This document shows, piece by piece, positions 11,701-23,600 of a stretch of DNA of 64,000 nt. The stretch is from positions 2,255,231 to 2,319,230 of the forward strand of contig JARUPZ010000013.1 in the NCBI GenBank assembly GCA_031213475.1, given 5' to 3'. Position 1 is the first letter of the stretch; each line of letters begins with the position of its first letter. Under the pieces are notes generated by a model, which had not been told where the DNA came from, did no database searches, and saw only the letters and a list, made by a program, of their open reading frames with translations. This DNA is from Nereocystis luetkeana. Its lineage: Eukaryota; Sar; Phaeophyceae; Laminariales; Laminariaceae. A program made the position numbers and the translations under genes.

Positions 11701-14700
11701 TTGAGCAAGCATTCCATATTTTGAGTCCGGAACTTTCAATAGAAGGGAGCATCTTCTGGAGTGCTCCCGTGACTCGACCCCTCATAAGTATTCACTCCTT
11801 CGAGGTCAGTGTGAGCGGCATCTTCAATATCAAGCCGTATTTCACCTCGGGAGCAGAGTCGCTCACACGTAGCCAGCGGTGCGGTACCAAAAGCTGCGGG
11901 CGTGAGCTTCGTGCTGGTGTCAACATATTCTTCACGCTGCGGTGCTGCTGTATCTATCGAGTTTACCCTCAAATGCGCCGTTTACACAAAATTCTCTCCC
12001 CCGTGGAAGGCGCTCCGGCATCCACCACGCGGACGACAGAATGCGTGACCACCAGGCTGACGTTGTCCGGGGTCAAAAGGGTATACGGTGATTTTTGTGA
12101 CTACGCGTGAGAGAAACAATGTTTTCTTGTCACTCCCCAGGACGAAGCCACGACCGGTGCGCAACAGATGAATACGAAAGAGGATGCAGACTCTAAAATA
12201 CAAGAAAAAATATTCTTAAACATGAACGAGAGTGTTAAACGTCTAGATTTCGACGGTTGTGCCTCATGTTCGTGTACTCTGCAACCTGTGCTCCGATGTG
12301 CGCTCGTCTCCACGACGATCGCTCTAGGTCCTGCCTACAGGTAGGCGGGGGTATTGCGATCACGATATTGAGACCTCTGCAGGTGGCATTACCTCCTCAC
12401 CTACAGACACAGCAAACTTTCGTATACTTCTATAATCTCCCACTTTGCAACTCCCGGATTGTCAACAGTACGTGTCAATGAGACCTTCACACAAGATATT
12501 ACCTCTTCACCAATGAACACATCAAAATCTCCCCAAGCTTCAATAGTCTCTCATTTTGCAACTCCGGATCGCGTCAGACGTAATACCTTAAACGTGGCCG
12601 ACATGACCGTCAGGCTAACGCGCGAGTCAGCGGCTAGGTCTCCGGTGTGCGAGCTCATGGAGCTGAACGCGAATAGAGGCCGGCCCTTGTCGTCAAGGGA
12701 AAATCCCACGACGGAACCGCCGGGGTATCTTGCCAAAACAACAGGGGGCGAAGCGAGGAGTGGGTGATGTTGAAAAGGACCCGTGAGGGTTGCGACGGGT
12801 CATCGGTGGGCGGGGATCGGGCGAGAAGGGGAACGGGTGGGGGCTGCACTGCGATCGGTTTTTGTTTTGATTAAAAATAACCAAATCGCTAAATCGACTG
12901 CCGCTTGCTCCAGAGCACGACCCTACAGTACAAGAGCGAGCAGGTTCAACGACAGACAGCCAGCCGCGGAACAGGAATCAACTGATACTACAGTAGCGAA
13001 TGATGCCGTCATGAGCGCGTAATGGGGCTCTTGCACTCTACCGTTGGTAATATTCTTTCGGCGAGATAACCGTTCTACACCTCGAGTCATCAACGCCCAA
13101 CGCAACGAACCGTCTAGAGGGCGCTCAGCCTTGCTGCGTAGAAGAACAGCATATTGTCGAGACTGGCCCATCTCGTCCCGCCACAAGGGACTTCAACTAT
13201 TCAAACGAAGTGAGGTCTAAACTTAGAGTTCATAGGCTACAGAACAGTGAGGTCTAAACTTAGAGTTCATAGGCTACAGCATCAATGCCGTTTTCATGTT
13301 TTGCGAGTGCGCACCGTAACACAGCGGACGACTTTTCTTCGCCCAAACATTCGACTCGTGATATAATCGGTGGAGTACTGCTTACCTGTGAATTCGCAGA
13401 CAAGGTTGCCAGTGGTGACTTACCCCATGGCAACGCGAGTAGACGACCACTGACCCGCGGGAGCTACCGCCCAGTACGATCGTCGTCGAGCGGCTGAGCG
13501 CAACTGCTCGAGCTAGCGGCTAAAAACGCCGTACGTGCTACTCCACTCAGGTGGAGCCGTCCGCAACGGAAGAAGCTTCTACAGCAGTGTGCATGTGCGC
13601 GTACTTCTTCCACACGAAACCGTTCCTTCTACCTATCGAAAACATCAGCATGAACACCAATCCCATAGCTGCAAACTCGTCTTCAGTAGGGTATACTCGG
13701 TGTATCCTCTGGGGTGCATAACCGGATATCAAACCTTGTCGATTTGGCCATACTCGAGTAAGTACCCGAGTACTCCTCCTGGATGTACCCGAGTACCCGT
13801 AGGTACATGCCCGGGTAGCCCCAGAGTATACCAGGTATACCCTATAAAACACCCTTTGATAGTTGGAGCCTCGAGAGTGTACCAGGGAACCCCTCAGGTA
13901 TATACCCGGGTACCCTTGGGTGTGTACCCGGGTACTCCTCGGGTATATATGCCCAGGTAGCCTTGGGTATGTACCCGGGTAGCCCCAGAGCGTATACCCT
14001 ACAACGCACACCCTTGGATAGTTGCAGCGAAACCTTGCCGTTTGCAGCGGCGATCTCACCCTTCGAGCGTCCTGGAGTTGGTGCTGAGGACGCCGAAGCC
14101 CGTGCTGTACTCCATGAGGTTTCGCACCTCTTTCAGGGGAGAGAGAAAAAACCGGGACTAACGTGATGAGAAAATGGGTGCTGAGGTTAAAGAAAAAAAC
14201 GTCGAGAGAGAAAAGCCGAGGCGGGGATGTTGAAAAGGACTGCTGGCTTTGAAGAAAAAACGTTAGAGAAAAGCCGAGGCAGAGGTTGAAAAAGGGTGCT
14301 GGGTTCAAAGAATATGAACGTTATTCGAAGGTGCATTCGTAGACAGATAGACATCACACAGCACGGTCGATGGAAAATTGCCAAGAAAGAAGGCTCCCGT
14401 CCCTCGCCCTACCGCAACTGCTGTATAGTCCCGACTGGGACATTTGACAAGGGCAAATCCAAAAAGCGAACGGTGGATAAAGTAATGGTTTTGTAGGTGG
14501 GTGGCCCACAGCGTTGGCACAAACCGTACCGTGCAACGCCAACGAGGGTGTTGATTTCACTCCGGCAGTACCGGTCACGCCGCACATGGCGTGGAAGCCG
14601 TGCAGCGCACGATACGACGCGCATCCGGGACGGGCAAGCGAACAAAACCACCCTGTGGCGCCCACACAGCAGCCCGGCACACTCACTCAACGGGCAAACG

Positions 14701-15348
14701 TTTTTAATACTGCCGGCGCGCGACCTTCTCGTAGCTCACAGAGTCACACGCCCAACAAACCTTGTGAAATCCCTTGTACCAGGTATGTGGCGTTACGAGC
14801 AGGCAGGAGACAATGGCGGGAGACGTCTGATGGGGCGGTGGTGGCCCTGAAATGGTCTAAGACAAATATCACGCACGTGCGATGCTCGTAGAGACGCACA
14901 CGACACTCCTGAAAAAACACTCCTGGACACTCCTGGAAGTTGCCACCGATACCGCCGTCATCTTGCTCCAACCAAAACGGCATCAAACATCCCTAAGCAC
15001 AAATCGACGAGGGAATAAAGTGCTGAATCCTTTTCACGACAAAAGCGCGAGGCACGTACAGTGTCGTAGTGTGTGTGGGGGGGTTACTATGTGACCCTGG
15101 ATCTAAGCCACGGCTAGGGAGGGAGCAGGAGAAAGAAGGGCGAAAATAAAAAATGGGATAAGATGAAAAAAAAAGGCTTAAGACAACCCGAACACTTCAC
15201 TTCTGCTCACCCTCGACGTGTGAAAGGCGAGGCGCCCCTTGCTGGTGTTCCTGTATCCGCGCGGCCAACGCCTCGTCTTCTGGAGACCTGACCTTCGCGG
15301 GACCCGTCCCGTGCCCGGTGGGCTTAGGAGGGCTGTGCCCTTGTCCAC
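8618..15348 (-). CDS. HugZ/PPOX-like FMN-binding split-barrel protein, multi-exon, 5' end missing
   Basis: Seven exons join in phase on the minus strand: 15348-15211, 14129-14060, 12728-12587, 11543-11499, 11241-11079, 9724-9600 and 8785-8618, giving about 282 residues up to TAA. All six introns are GT-AG. The first two-thirds resemble the pyridoxamine 5'-phosphate oxidase-like FMN-binding split barrel (YPGGSVVGFSLDD, then GRPLFAFSSMSSHTGDL, then DGRVSLVGDV). The C-terminal part resembles the DUF2470/HugZ domain (HMNDDH in exon 9724-9600, DRLGMYV and LRLPFPRPAEDR in the last exon). Family members bind flavin or haem; the plant relative GluTRBP binds glutamyl-tRNA reductase, so a plastid haem/tetrapyrrole role is possible but inferred. 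The exon at 15348 starts with two bases of a split codon, so at least one exon with the start and any targeting peptide lies upstream and was not identified. Confident about the family, not about the substrate. Confidence 0.88.
9600..9724 (-). CDS. PPOX-like gene exon (start of DUF2470-type domain)
   Basis: Encodes SPDAVAQFSAPILQHMNDDH and the following helix ending in EHYVTGGVE. HMNDDH is the hallmark of the HugZ/DUF2470 C-terminal domain, whose His-Met-Asn-x-Asp-His segment lies near the haem/flavin site in characterised homologues. Acceptor TTCGCAG, donor GTGAGG. Confidence 0.9.
10260..10455 (-). repeat. R1 repeat, partial
   Basis: Minus-strand partial copy of the R1 family (CATGCATGGCC, GTCGTATGACC, GCGCGAAGCGCCGTGAG blocks), abutting a run of G at about 10243-10259. 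Confidence 0.75.
10485..11013 (-). repeat. R1 repeat, near full length
   Basis: About 530 bp from a G8 run before GTACTCGAT to a G16 run after CCTATATAAAATA. Shares blocks with copies at 29050, 30850 and 44595: GGTTGGGTTGGCG, CTCACTACGTGAG (small hairpin), GGTACCCTGGTTGTC complement, CCGTAGTCGTATGACC. Lies in a gene 1 intron, in the gene's sense orientation. Confidence 0.8.
11079..11241 (-). CDS. PPOX-like gene exon (end of split barrel)
   Basis: Encodes VPDEDLSSVREMYKNKHPNA, then YWVDFGDFSLMRM and RFVGGFAMAGD, matching the family pattern KHP-x-A-x-W-V-x-F-GDF ... R-x-VGGF-A. Acceptor AAACCAG, donor GTAAAC. It ends one base into a codon that completes Glu with the next exon. A full R1 repeat begins about 65 nt downstream in the intron. 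Confidence 0.92.
11499..11543 (-). CDS. PPOX-like gene micro-exon, 15 codons
   Basis: Encodes GAADGRVSLVGDVKK, the strand that follows the SLTV strand in PPOX-like proteins (family pattern ARV-x-L-x-G). Acceptor CGCTACAG, donor GTGCGT, phase 0 on both sides. Found only by searching for the residues missing between the flanking exons. Confidence 0.87.
12587..12728 (-). CDS. PPOX-like gene exon (core of split barrel)
   Basis: Forty-seven codons with YPGGSVVGFSLDDKGRPLF and SSHTGDLAADSRVSLTV, the best-conserved part of the PPOX-like barrel (G-x-P-x-G-S-x-V ... H-T-x-N/D-L ... R-x-S-L). One base enters to complete Gly. Donor GTATTA follows AAG. Confidence 0.9.
13210..13283. repeat. 37-bp tandem duplication
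   Basis: GTGAGGTCTAAACTTAGAG and the next 18 bases occur twice, identical, at 13210 and 13247. Confidence 0.85.
13745..14035. repeat. GTACCCGGGTA-rich repeat, about 165-bp period
   Basis: Blocks GTAGCCCCAGAG and GATAGTTG recur at 13815/13980 and 13860/14018, separated by many copies of TACCCGGGTAC-like palindromes. It shares the palindromes with the satellite at 39781-41110. Lies in a gene 1 intron next to exon 14060. Confidence 0.6.
14060..14129 (-). CDS. PPOX-like gene exon (start of split barrel)
   Basis: Seventy bases encode VRNLMEYSTGFGVLSTNSRT and a few flanking residues, the first strand of the FMN-binding barrel (family pattern R-x-L-hydrophobic ... G-x-LST). Acceptor CTGAAAG after a pyrimidine-rich stretch; donor GTGAGA. 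The split codons at both ends complete Glu and Gly with the neighbouring exons. Confidence 0.85.
14993..15174 (+). repeat. A-tailed repeat S1, copy 1
   Basis: Shares with 62978-63191, in order, TCGACGAGGGA, GGCACGTAC, a G-run, TATGTGACCC, GGATCT, GGGAGGGA-like purines and GGGATnAGA-poly(A). Ends in A9 at 15174, 36 nt from the exon edge at 15211. Looks like an A-tailed retroposon. Confidence 0.65.
15211..15348 (-). CDS. PPOX-like gene, most 5' recognised exon
   Basis: Encodes a Gly/Pro/Lys-rich linker followed by an acidic helix-like segment (SPEDEALAARIQEHQQGAPR) that typically precedes the split barrel. The acceptor is the CTAG before 15348 and the donor is GTGAGC after 15211. It enters with two bases of a codon and leaves with one, which pairs exactly with the next exon to give Glu. 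The reading frame stays open upstream, so the acceptor rather than a Met defines this edge. Confidence 0.75.
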
Positions 15349-15845
15349 CTAGGAAGGTATGAGTGCGTGCGTGCGTATTTATATGCGTGTTCAAACTTAA
15401 CGAAACGGTACGTGTGAGGTTCGACCTGGTATACTGTAATGGGTTATGGTGCGTCAAAAGGGATTGGTGATATATACCATGCTGTGCTGTAGCGCCAAAT
15501 GAGGGTGGCGCTATGTATCCTGATCCCGTTCGAGGTCGCTGCGATGGTTCACAAACACGGACACCTAATGAAAATGTCGGGCACTATCTATCTGGGTAGA
15601 AGCTTCCCTCCATATATGTCAGGCATTCGGCGATTTGGGCGCCTCGCGAGGTATGCCTCTCGTGCAACACGAGCCGAAATCACGCTGCGTGCGAAGAGAG
15701 TTAACGCTTCGGCGGAAGCGACAATTGTCTCAGCACATATTTTCAAGAACTTACCGAGGTATTAGGGACCGCACGGCGTGCAAGACCTGACAGGTTCCAT
15801 ACCTCGCCCCGCACCCCACCGCTTTTGCCTCTTGCCTATCTTATG

Positions 15846-15937
15846 TCCGAGCCCTACCGCTGATCAGCGTACAAAATTGTGCCTGGCAAAATCCGAGCCC
15901 TACCGCTGATCAGCGTACAAAATTGTGCCTGGCAAAA
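15846..15937. repeat. 46-bp tandem duplication
   Basis: The unit starting TCCGAGCCCTACCGCTGATC occurs twice, exactly, at 15846 and 15892. Confidence 0.9.
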
Positions 15938-16142
15938 TCGTCCCTGACAGGCTCGGATGGAATTTACCCCTGCGACATCCGGACGTGTAATGTGAATCAT
16001 GAACCGACCGTCTCCATGCCAATCTATGATTTATGTCGTTGTCCATCGGGCACAACGAAAGTCACCCATCCCCGCCTTCGCCCTGTGAGTAAATCTGCTG
16101 CACAACACGAGCGTCGTCTACCACCCCCTCTTCTAGTCAGCG

Positions 16143-16324
16143 ATGCCCGTGCGCTCACCGCTTTTTTTTTCTTCTCCAGCGCTGTCGCTAGAGGCGTCCA
16201 TCCTCAGTCGGCGTTGTCCGCCTCTAGCGGACAAGGAAGGGACAGAGGACAGCGACCCTCGGGCGTCGCGGTGCGCGTTAGAAATGGACAACACGCGAGA
16301 AATCCCTGGACAACAAATATATAG
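16143..16324 (+). CDS. Weak candidate exon, unknown product
   Basis: A strong polypyrimidine-AG (TTTTTTTTCTTCTCCAG, ends about 16179) is followed by an open frame reading LSLEASILSRRCPPLADKEG, then TEDSDPRASRC. The frame also runs upstream to an ATG at 16143. The region lies between the divergent genes 1 and 2, so it could belong to a 5' exon of gene 2 or be chance. No family recognised. Confidence 0.2.
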
Positions 16325-19300
16325 CCGGTGGTGGCGGGGTGTGGTGTGGAGGGGTGGGTTGAGAAGTGGGCGAGTTGGGGGAGTTGAAACTAATGCTTTT
16401 GTGTGGATGCAACACCGGCTGTGGGCTTCGAATGCAGCGTCGGACTGCGTGACTCCACCAAGAGGCGATAAGAGAGTGAAAGGCGCAGCTGCGCGGTAGA
16501 ACAGGGCGCTATTTGGTGTTGTTGTGCCATCACTGGTTTGTGGCGATCTCTCCGACGCACCGTGCTATTAATAGTCAACCGCTCGAGGGGGGTGTACACA
16601 CGCGAAAGGGTAAAGGTACAAAATAATCTCGCTCCCGACAGGGCTCAAGGTTACCCTGCAGCACATCCCATCTTCGCAGAGAATATCGAAAACAACACCG
16701 AACTCGCACACGCAGTGGGTAATGCCCGCAAACTGGTCGATTCCGGTCGTGGACACTCATTCTACATACCCCGCTGGCATAAGCACCCGCCGGCTAGCCC
16801 CCCGCTGGTAAAAAAACAAAAGCTGTGACGATCGCTAGTATATGCATCGAGGAGGCGAGACTGTCCAGGCACTCCCACTTCCGTCATGCCAAAAACTTCT
16901 CACGCTGCACGCAGTACGAGTGGAAAACAACCAACAAGCTGGACACCATTACCGCGGGGCTCGTTCGTTCGTTCACGCGCGGATACGCGGCACGTCGTCT
17001 GCCGTCCTTAAGGTTGTCAAAAACACGTGCGCGCACCTGTCGGAGAGACCGTGAAAGCGCGAGCGCCAGCGAAAAGTAGGGAAGACGCACCGCATATGAC
17101 AAGAGAGCGCATCACGAGACCTGCCCAGCGGAAGCACCGCAACACAAATCACGCACGATTAGGCGCAGAAGCGATAGTCACAGCAGACAAGGTAATCACA
17201 ACAGTGTAGTCACAGAAGGAAGGCAAACGGGGAAACAACGCGGGTGGCAATACGATAAAAGTGCTGCTGTCTGAGTGATTGGTGTTGAAGATGAACTATG
17301 CTACGTGCTGATACGTCCGAGTTGGGTACGCTAAATTTCTCAGGGCTCCCGGCTCGGTGGCATCAAGCGCTCCGTATTGCGTCCGTCAGCAAGGCGGTTT
17401 TGTTGCTTCAATTATTGATACGGCGGTTACGCTGCCTCGACTTGATTCATCGACGTGTTGAACGCAAAGCCATGCACCCTCCACATTAGGTACGAGTGAT
17501 CACACACGCGGCAACCATGCAACATATGTACAATAAACTCGCGCCCATCTGCCGGGAAACGCACTGCTGTAAGAGCGCAGTCAGCTGGCATTGAAGGGCT
17601 GGCGGCAGAGGTGTCGGAAAATTCCTACCGTCATCCTAGCCACTGCTTTACGTGTTGCATTGACAAGCGCGGAGTCAAGTATCTCGCCCTGCCTGTGCTT
17701 TCGGCGTGCGGTCCCTATATGTAGCGATGTGTGATCGCAGGATAATGTACAGAAGTACGAGAGGTGGTCATGGAGCACCGACAGACTGACAGGCTCGCAG
17801 GTTGGTGCCGATACTACTTTAGGCACCTGACATGGCCTTACACCATATTGTACCAGCAGCGAATATACGTAAGAGTGTAACAGAGGCTGCTCGTACTCGT
17901 GCATGCACAAAACTGCTCACTGACTGTGCACGCATTTGCCTGGCACAGCAGTATGAGTCGACCGTGTATTCAGTAATAGTACCGTGCCTTGCACTGCTGC
18001 AAAAGGGTGTGAATTACGTACAGGTTTCGTATGCGAACAATATGACACTGCTGTGCCAGGCATACCGGGTCTCACATATTGTAATGTTGGACGATGCATG
18101 CCATCCGCTCAAAAGAAACTTTACATATCACGCACTCTGCAACCTGTTAACCATGGACTAAGGTGGAGGGACTTGAGCCTCCAGTCCTTCTTACATCATA
18201 TCACAACCCTAAACCGATACCTCGCCACTTGTCACCGTCACCGATTTGCGAGGGGTCGTGAGTCCTCGCCGAGGTTCTCTCCGGGGTCCTCTCCGAGGCC
18301 TACGCCCAGTGTCTCGCTTTACCACCTTTTGGGCCCTTCTCGCCATGTGAGATGGAAGAAAACTGATCGGCTAAGCGGCCAACCACACTACCGTGTGTGC
18401 AAGCTGCGCTCACTCTGAGCTCCCCGTCACCAGTCTGTCAATAAGACAATCTCCGCACTGGCTTATTTTTATGCGATACCAAGGTACGTACATGTAAATA
18501 TTTGTATTGCAGCGCCACCGCGACCCATTGGAGGCTTGTCGCGCTTGCCACACAGCCTACCGACGCCGCCGCTGCAGAGCTTACGTGCTGCGTGCTGCAC
18601 GCCACAGCAGCTTCTTCAATCGTCAACAGAACGATAAAAAACCGACACAACTTTCCAGGGCCAACCCGCCACCCGCCAGCACATATTGAAAAGTCGGTTG
18701 ACGGTACTCACTGTCTTTGCTGGCAGACAGCCGACAAGGAAGTCCCTACAATACACCTATATACACCTATGTAGCACATGCGTCTGAAGACCCCTGGCCC
18801 GGTTCCAACTAATAATAGACCGCCACCCACCAGCGGCCACCCGCCACCCGCCCACCGCAACCATGTTGAACTTCGTAATCAAACCGTACCTGGCATATAC
18901 GTAGGAGCACTCGCTCTACGAGATTGCGAGGTAGCAGTACTGGCTTTTAGTACATGGTGCTGCTATAAATAGTGCCTTGGTATTAATAGCAACAGTTGTA
19001 CCCGTACAGAGGTAAGAATTGTTATATACGAGGTCGTACTGATGGCACAGCAGTACCGCGTACCAGGTACTGGACTACCCACACGTGACGCAAAATTGAG
19101 ACCACAAGCTGGTACAGCTACACGACCGGCTCTCTCACAAGAAAGACCCCGCCCAAACAAAGACCCGGTCTGAGATTTCCGGGAGAAGCAAGAAATTCGG
19201 GAGCGGTAAAAGTGTGAAACCCGGTCTCGTGCAGGATCAGGTATCAGATACCAGTACCAGGCATACACTAAAATCTAGCCCGAGCCACGTACAGCACAAT

Positions 19301-20450
19301 GCAGCGGTATCCTGGTTTCACGTTAGAGGTCCGGTGCTGTACTTCTGTGTGTGTGTGTTCTCCGTTCTTTCTACCCGTCGACATCCACCACAACCAGTGT
19401 CCGTGCCGATTCTTCAATCCTAGAAGAGATACAAGTATTGTAGTACCTACGCCACAGAGATACTACGTTGCCACGTATGCAGTAAGCACATCAGTGGGCA
19501 ATGCAATGCCATGTCATCACACTGGATACGACGGGCACGGCATACACATTCTATGTAATAGAGAAACGTACTTGCGTACCGGTACGTGCTATTCGTACTT
19601 ACCATACGTACGTTCACGCTGAAGGGAACACAGGCGCAGCAGCTCGATAGAGGGGCATTTTCAACAGGCATGTGACCCTTTTCTACTCGTACGCTCTGCA
19701 GGTCGATGTGTGCGTCGTCAGCAGTCAGCAGGCATCTGAGTCCCTTATACTCCTGTACCATGTACGAGTACTCGTACAATAAATGTACTCGTACGAGAAG
19801 TGTCATACGAGTACTCGTACGAAGTCGGAGCGTTCGAACAGATTGTTGTGCGCGCAGAGAGTACTGCAGACTGCAAGCTTTGCACCCAATCATGAATATC
19901 AGAAAGATACGAAGGGAGACGAATTTTAGCTTCAGATTCTTGGACAGCACCCACCAGGCCTGGTGCTACGAAGTGTATCGGCTGTTAACGTTATCTACGT
20001 GCCACTTGCAGCGGAGTGCGGCGCCCGTGCGGTCCTTCTGTAGTTGCGGTAGTTGGCTTCGTACGAAGATCATGATGATGACATGATCTGGTGGCACAAT
20101 GTTATGATACCTCCGATACTCCAAAGAGCGGAGGTAGGGGTGCTTCTCACCGTCACCGCCTGCAACCTAGCTCTAGCGCAACTGGCGGGGCGAGCAACCC
20201 GCCGAAAACCTCTCCGCTCACCTATCAGCTCGTAGCACGCCAGGGATAGAAGACGATGACTCGTGTGTTGTGTGAGAGACGGATAAGGGATCAGAACAAG
20301 CGAACCGCCTCCAAATTAGATGGAACACCCGTTGCTGGATGAATTGGCGTGTGGGCGCGGCTATGCAGCTACCGCTGTGCTTGCTGGTACTACACGGCAA
20401 TAACCGGACTCGCCTTGGAAAGGTGCGCTTGTGCTGAAAGGACAGGGGTC

Positions 20451-20605
20451 ATGGCGAGAATCGTGCAGACATACCGGAAGTTCTGGCCTACGGAGGCATA
20501 CCTCAAGGGCAAAGTGGTGCTTGAAGACTTGATGCTGTGTTCCTTTTCTACGAAGGAGCTAACCGAGGGGTGGGATGTCTCCACCGACAAGCGCTGGGGT
20601 GGAAA
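20451..20605 (+). CDS. CIA30 gene, first recognised exon
   Basis: Reads MARIVQTYRKFWPTEAYLKG, then CSFSTKELTEGWDVSTDKRW and GG. The F-S-x-x-E-L-x-x-G-W-x-V-x-x-D-x-x-x-GG pattern is the CIA30 domain start. Donor GTGAGT is a perfect consensus. An in-frame Met at 20349 could extend the N-terminus by 34 residues. Confidence 0.7.
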
Positions 20606-23600
20606 GTGAGTGCTGCGTGTGCCACCACCCTTCTGGATTTTCACCCACCGATGAGCTCGAGGCACTGTGCTAGCACGGCGAGCGGCTCGGTGACTGCTGT
20701 GGCGTAGGTGTATATTGCAGCCTGACCTGATGGTTCAAAGGTTACACACCCCGGACAGATCAGCTCACGGTAGCTCGAGCTAGCTCTTTTAGGAGCTATT
20801 ATTAGTAGCTCACCGGTGAGCTGCGTGAGCTACGCGAGCTACACATGTTTTCCTGGCTTGAGCTATAGGAGGGTAGCTCATCTGCACATGTTTTCCAAGC
20901 TTGGGCTATAGAAGGTAGCTCATCTGCACATATATGTCCGGAGTGACCTATAGAAGCTACTTGAGCTAGCTCATCTGCCCCCGAGATGAGCTGTAGGAGC
21001 TACATGAGCTACACGTGTTTCCCCCGGCTTGAACTATAGGCGGTAGCTCATCTGCACATGATTTCGGAGCTTGAGCTATAGGCGGTAGCTCATCTGCACA
21101 TGTTTCCAAAGCTCGAGGTATAAACGATAGCTCATCTGCACATGTTTTCAAAGCTTGAGCTATTATATGCGGTAGCTGATCTGCACATATTTCCAAAAGC
21201 TTGAGCTAGAGGCGATAGCTCATCTGACCAAGTTTGCAAGGGTTGAGCTATAGGGGATAGAGGAGCTAGCTCATGAGCTGCGGAAGAGACCAATTATACA
21301 AGTACGCAGGATAGAACGATATCTACACAAACGGCCTTTTTTGTTGTTGTGTACGTGACAGGTACAGCAGTACTGATATGCAGGGATGCGTATTTCCCGG
21401 TAGCGGTAATTACCCGAAATTAATAGGGCTCGAGGTAATAATTTTTTTCAGAGGAAATTCTTTGCGTCCCCTATCCCCGGGCAAATAACGCCTCCATATA
21501 AAATGGAAACCCCCGTTTTTTTTTTCAAACGCTGCTAAGCTGTGCAGCAGAGCAGAGCGCTACGTAGGCGCCCACAGGCAACCGAGAGCTACGCCACACG
21601 CAGGACACAACAGCTGTGTGTCGTTGTGACGGAGTAGCATACTATGGCGTTCAGGCGTAGCGCCGTCGTCGATTTATCCGATGGCCAGCCCCAGAGCTAC
21701 GAAGAGCACCGCACCGCGCTTACAATATAAAATATAATCATATATATGAGCTGACATATTCGAATGGAAAGGGTGAACTCGGCGCAGATGCAGCTGGGAC
21801 GCTGGGATTTCGTTGAGGCGTCCAGCGTCCATGTTTACAGTTTCTAGTCGCGGATAAGGTCGCGATCGCTACACGCGTACGAAGCAGCGCACTGCTGTAA
21901 CTGCTCACTTCCTGCTTTGCGCTTTGTGTTGCTGATTTACCTCGCGACATATCATAAGTATATTCGTACATGAGAGATCGCTATCAGTACTACGGCAGTA
22001 GTCCTACTATTCCAGTATCAAATTGCTGCAGGACGAAATCAACGAGGACATGAACAATTAAAAATCAACTGAAACCGATGAACATTTACTAAAGTACTTG
22101 CATTGTGCGCAACTGCTACTACTGCTGTGCACCTGGTGCCGGTAGAGTGAAAATGATCGAAAATGTCTGTCCGAAGGCCTGAACGAATCTTATACTTGTG
22201 CTTTATGTAGTGCATGGGCCACCCGGGGATGATATTTTTTGTCCCCCCCCCAAAATTACGCCTTTTTTTCCTCGAACGAGAGGAAATAGGGGAAATTTTT
22301 TGGAAAAGCTGAAAAAGGCTGTTTCCCGGAATTTTTTGGGTTCCGGGTGAGGAAATACGCATCCCTGCTGATATGTGATACAAGGAGCTTCGCTCCGCGG
22401 GCCGCCTACGCCGCCCGCTACGCTCGCTCAGGAAGGAAAAAAGTACATAAAATTATGCGAAGCGAACAGAGGTCCACGATTGAGTTTAGTTTTTGCAAGG
22501 ATCGTAATTGCAAACCGGCGACTTGATAATGCCAAGAGTCCCGCCGCCATGCTTCAGGAAAAAACAGCTCCGAAGTCAGCTTGGATGGCACATATACGCT
22601 TCGCGTCGCGGATGTCGTACGTACGTACATACCCCAGGTAGGGTACTACTGTCAGTACGTATTTTCTTCTTTCGATATGCTCTACGTCTGTACTACGGTA
22701 TGTACGAAGAAAGCGAAAGCACAGCACGGCACAGCAGCGAAAACAATGCAAATGAAACCGAAAACTCGGAGAGGAAAAAAAATCCCCGTCCCCGCTCGTG
22801 TAATATTTTTCTGCCTGATTGGAACACCTTACACCCGGTCAAAAAGAAGAAAATAAAAAAATCGCACATAAGAGCTTCTCTCTCAGCCTCGTACGCCGCC
22901 CGCCCCTCTCGCGACCACCTCGCTACCGATTCGGTCCGGGTAAAGATTTTATCACTCTCTGCCACAATCAGCCCCGTCGCCCTCCTCGCGTGAAGCCCGG
23001 TGCTCACCGTGGCCGTCGTTCGCCAGCTCGATAACGTTGGTGTTCAAACTGCACACCTCCCTCTTTCAACTTTAGCGTGGTCGCAAAAATAAGCACCGCT
23101 TGAATATTATCTTGCCCTCCCGAACGACCTTCATAACTCGTACATACTCTATCAACAATCATCAATCGAAGCCAGACAAAGCCCGTTCATGCATCCCTCG
23201 TGTCTCGTGTCTCGAGGCACACGCGACGCCTAGGCACGAAAGCGGCGACCGCGCTCCTTGCAACCCCCCCTCTACCCGCCAGCACCCGCTGACACCCGCG
23301 ACGGTGCCGGGTCCTCCCGCGATGCCGTTCTCGGAGAACACGCACGCACACGAAACGAAAGAAGAAAAATAGGAAGAAAGGACCGAGAAAACAAAGAACT
23401 GCTGGAAAGGTCCGGCAAGTAATGAAAGGAGGCGGTTTGGGAGTGGGAGCTCTGAGAGGCCAGGGATGCACCAACCGAGCACGCTCAGGGGTTGTGATCT
23501 AAGTATGTAGTTCTATTATATGAGATCGGACCCGCTTCTGTCACGAATATACCTGACGATAGGTCGACAACCACCAGAATTTGAATTTTCGTTTTTTGAC

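Larger units (their letters stand above)
15349..20450. other. Divergent intergenic/5' region of genes 1 and 2
   Basis: Apart from the weak exon at 16143 and an exact 46-bp tandem duplication at 15846-15937, no feature is supported. The missing 5' exon(s) of gene 1 and both promoters should lie here. A minus frame at 17102-16884 starts with a hydrophobic, Arg-rich stretch (MSYAVRLPYFSLALALSRSL) followed by GTGCGC; it could be a leader exon but this is unproven. Confidence 0.4.

Noticed and set aside
11667-12110. 147-codon plus ORF as a gene
   Set aside because: Lies in an intron of gene 1 on the opposite strand, no domain, no splice support.
13547-14308. 253-codon minus ORF as a gene
   Set aside because: It overlaps the PPOX-like exon 14129-14060 in a different frame and crosses the TACCCGGGTA repeats; the exon itself is explained by phase-matched splicing.
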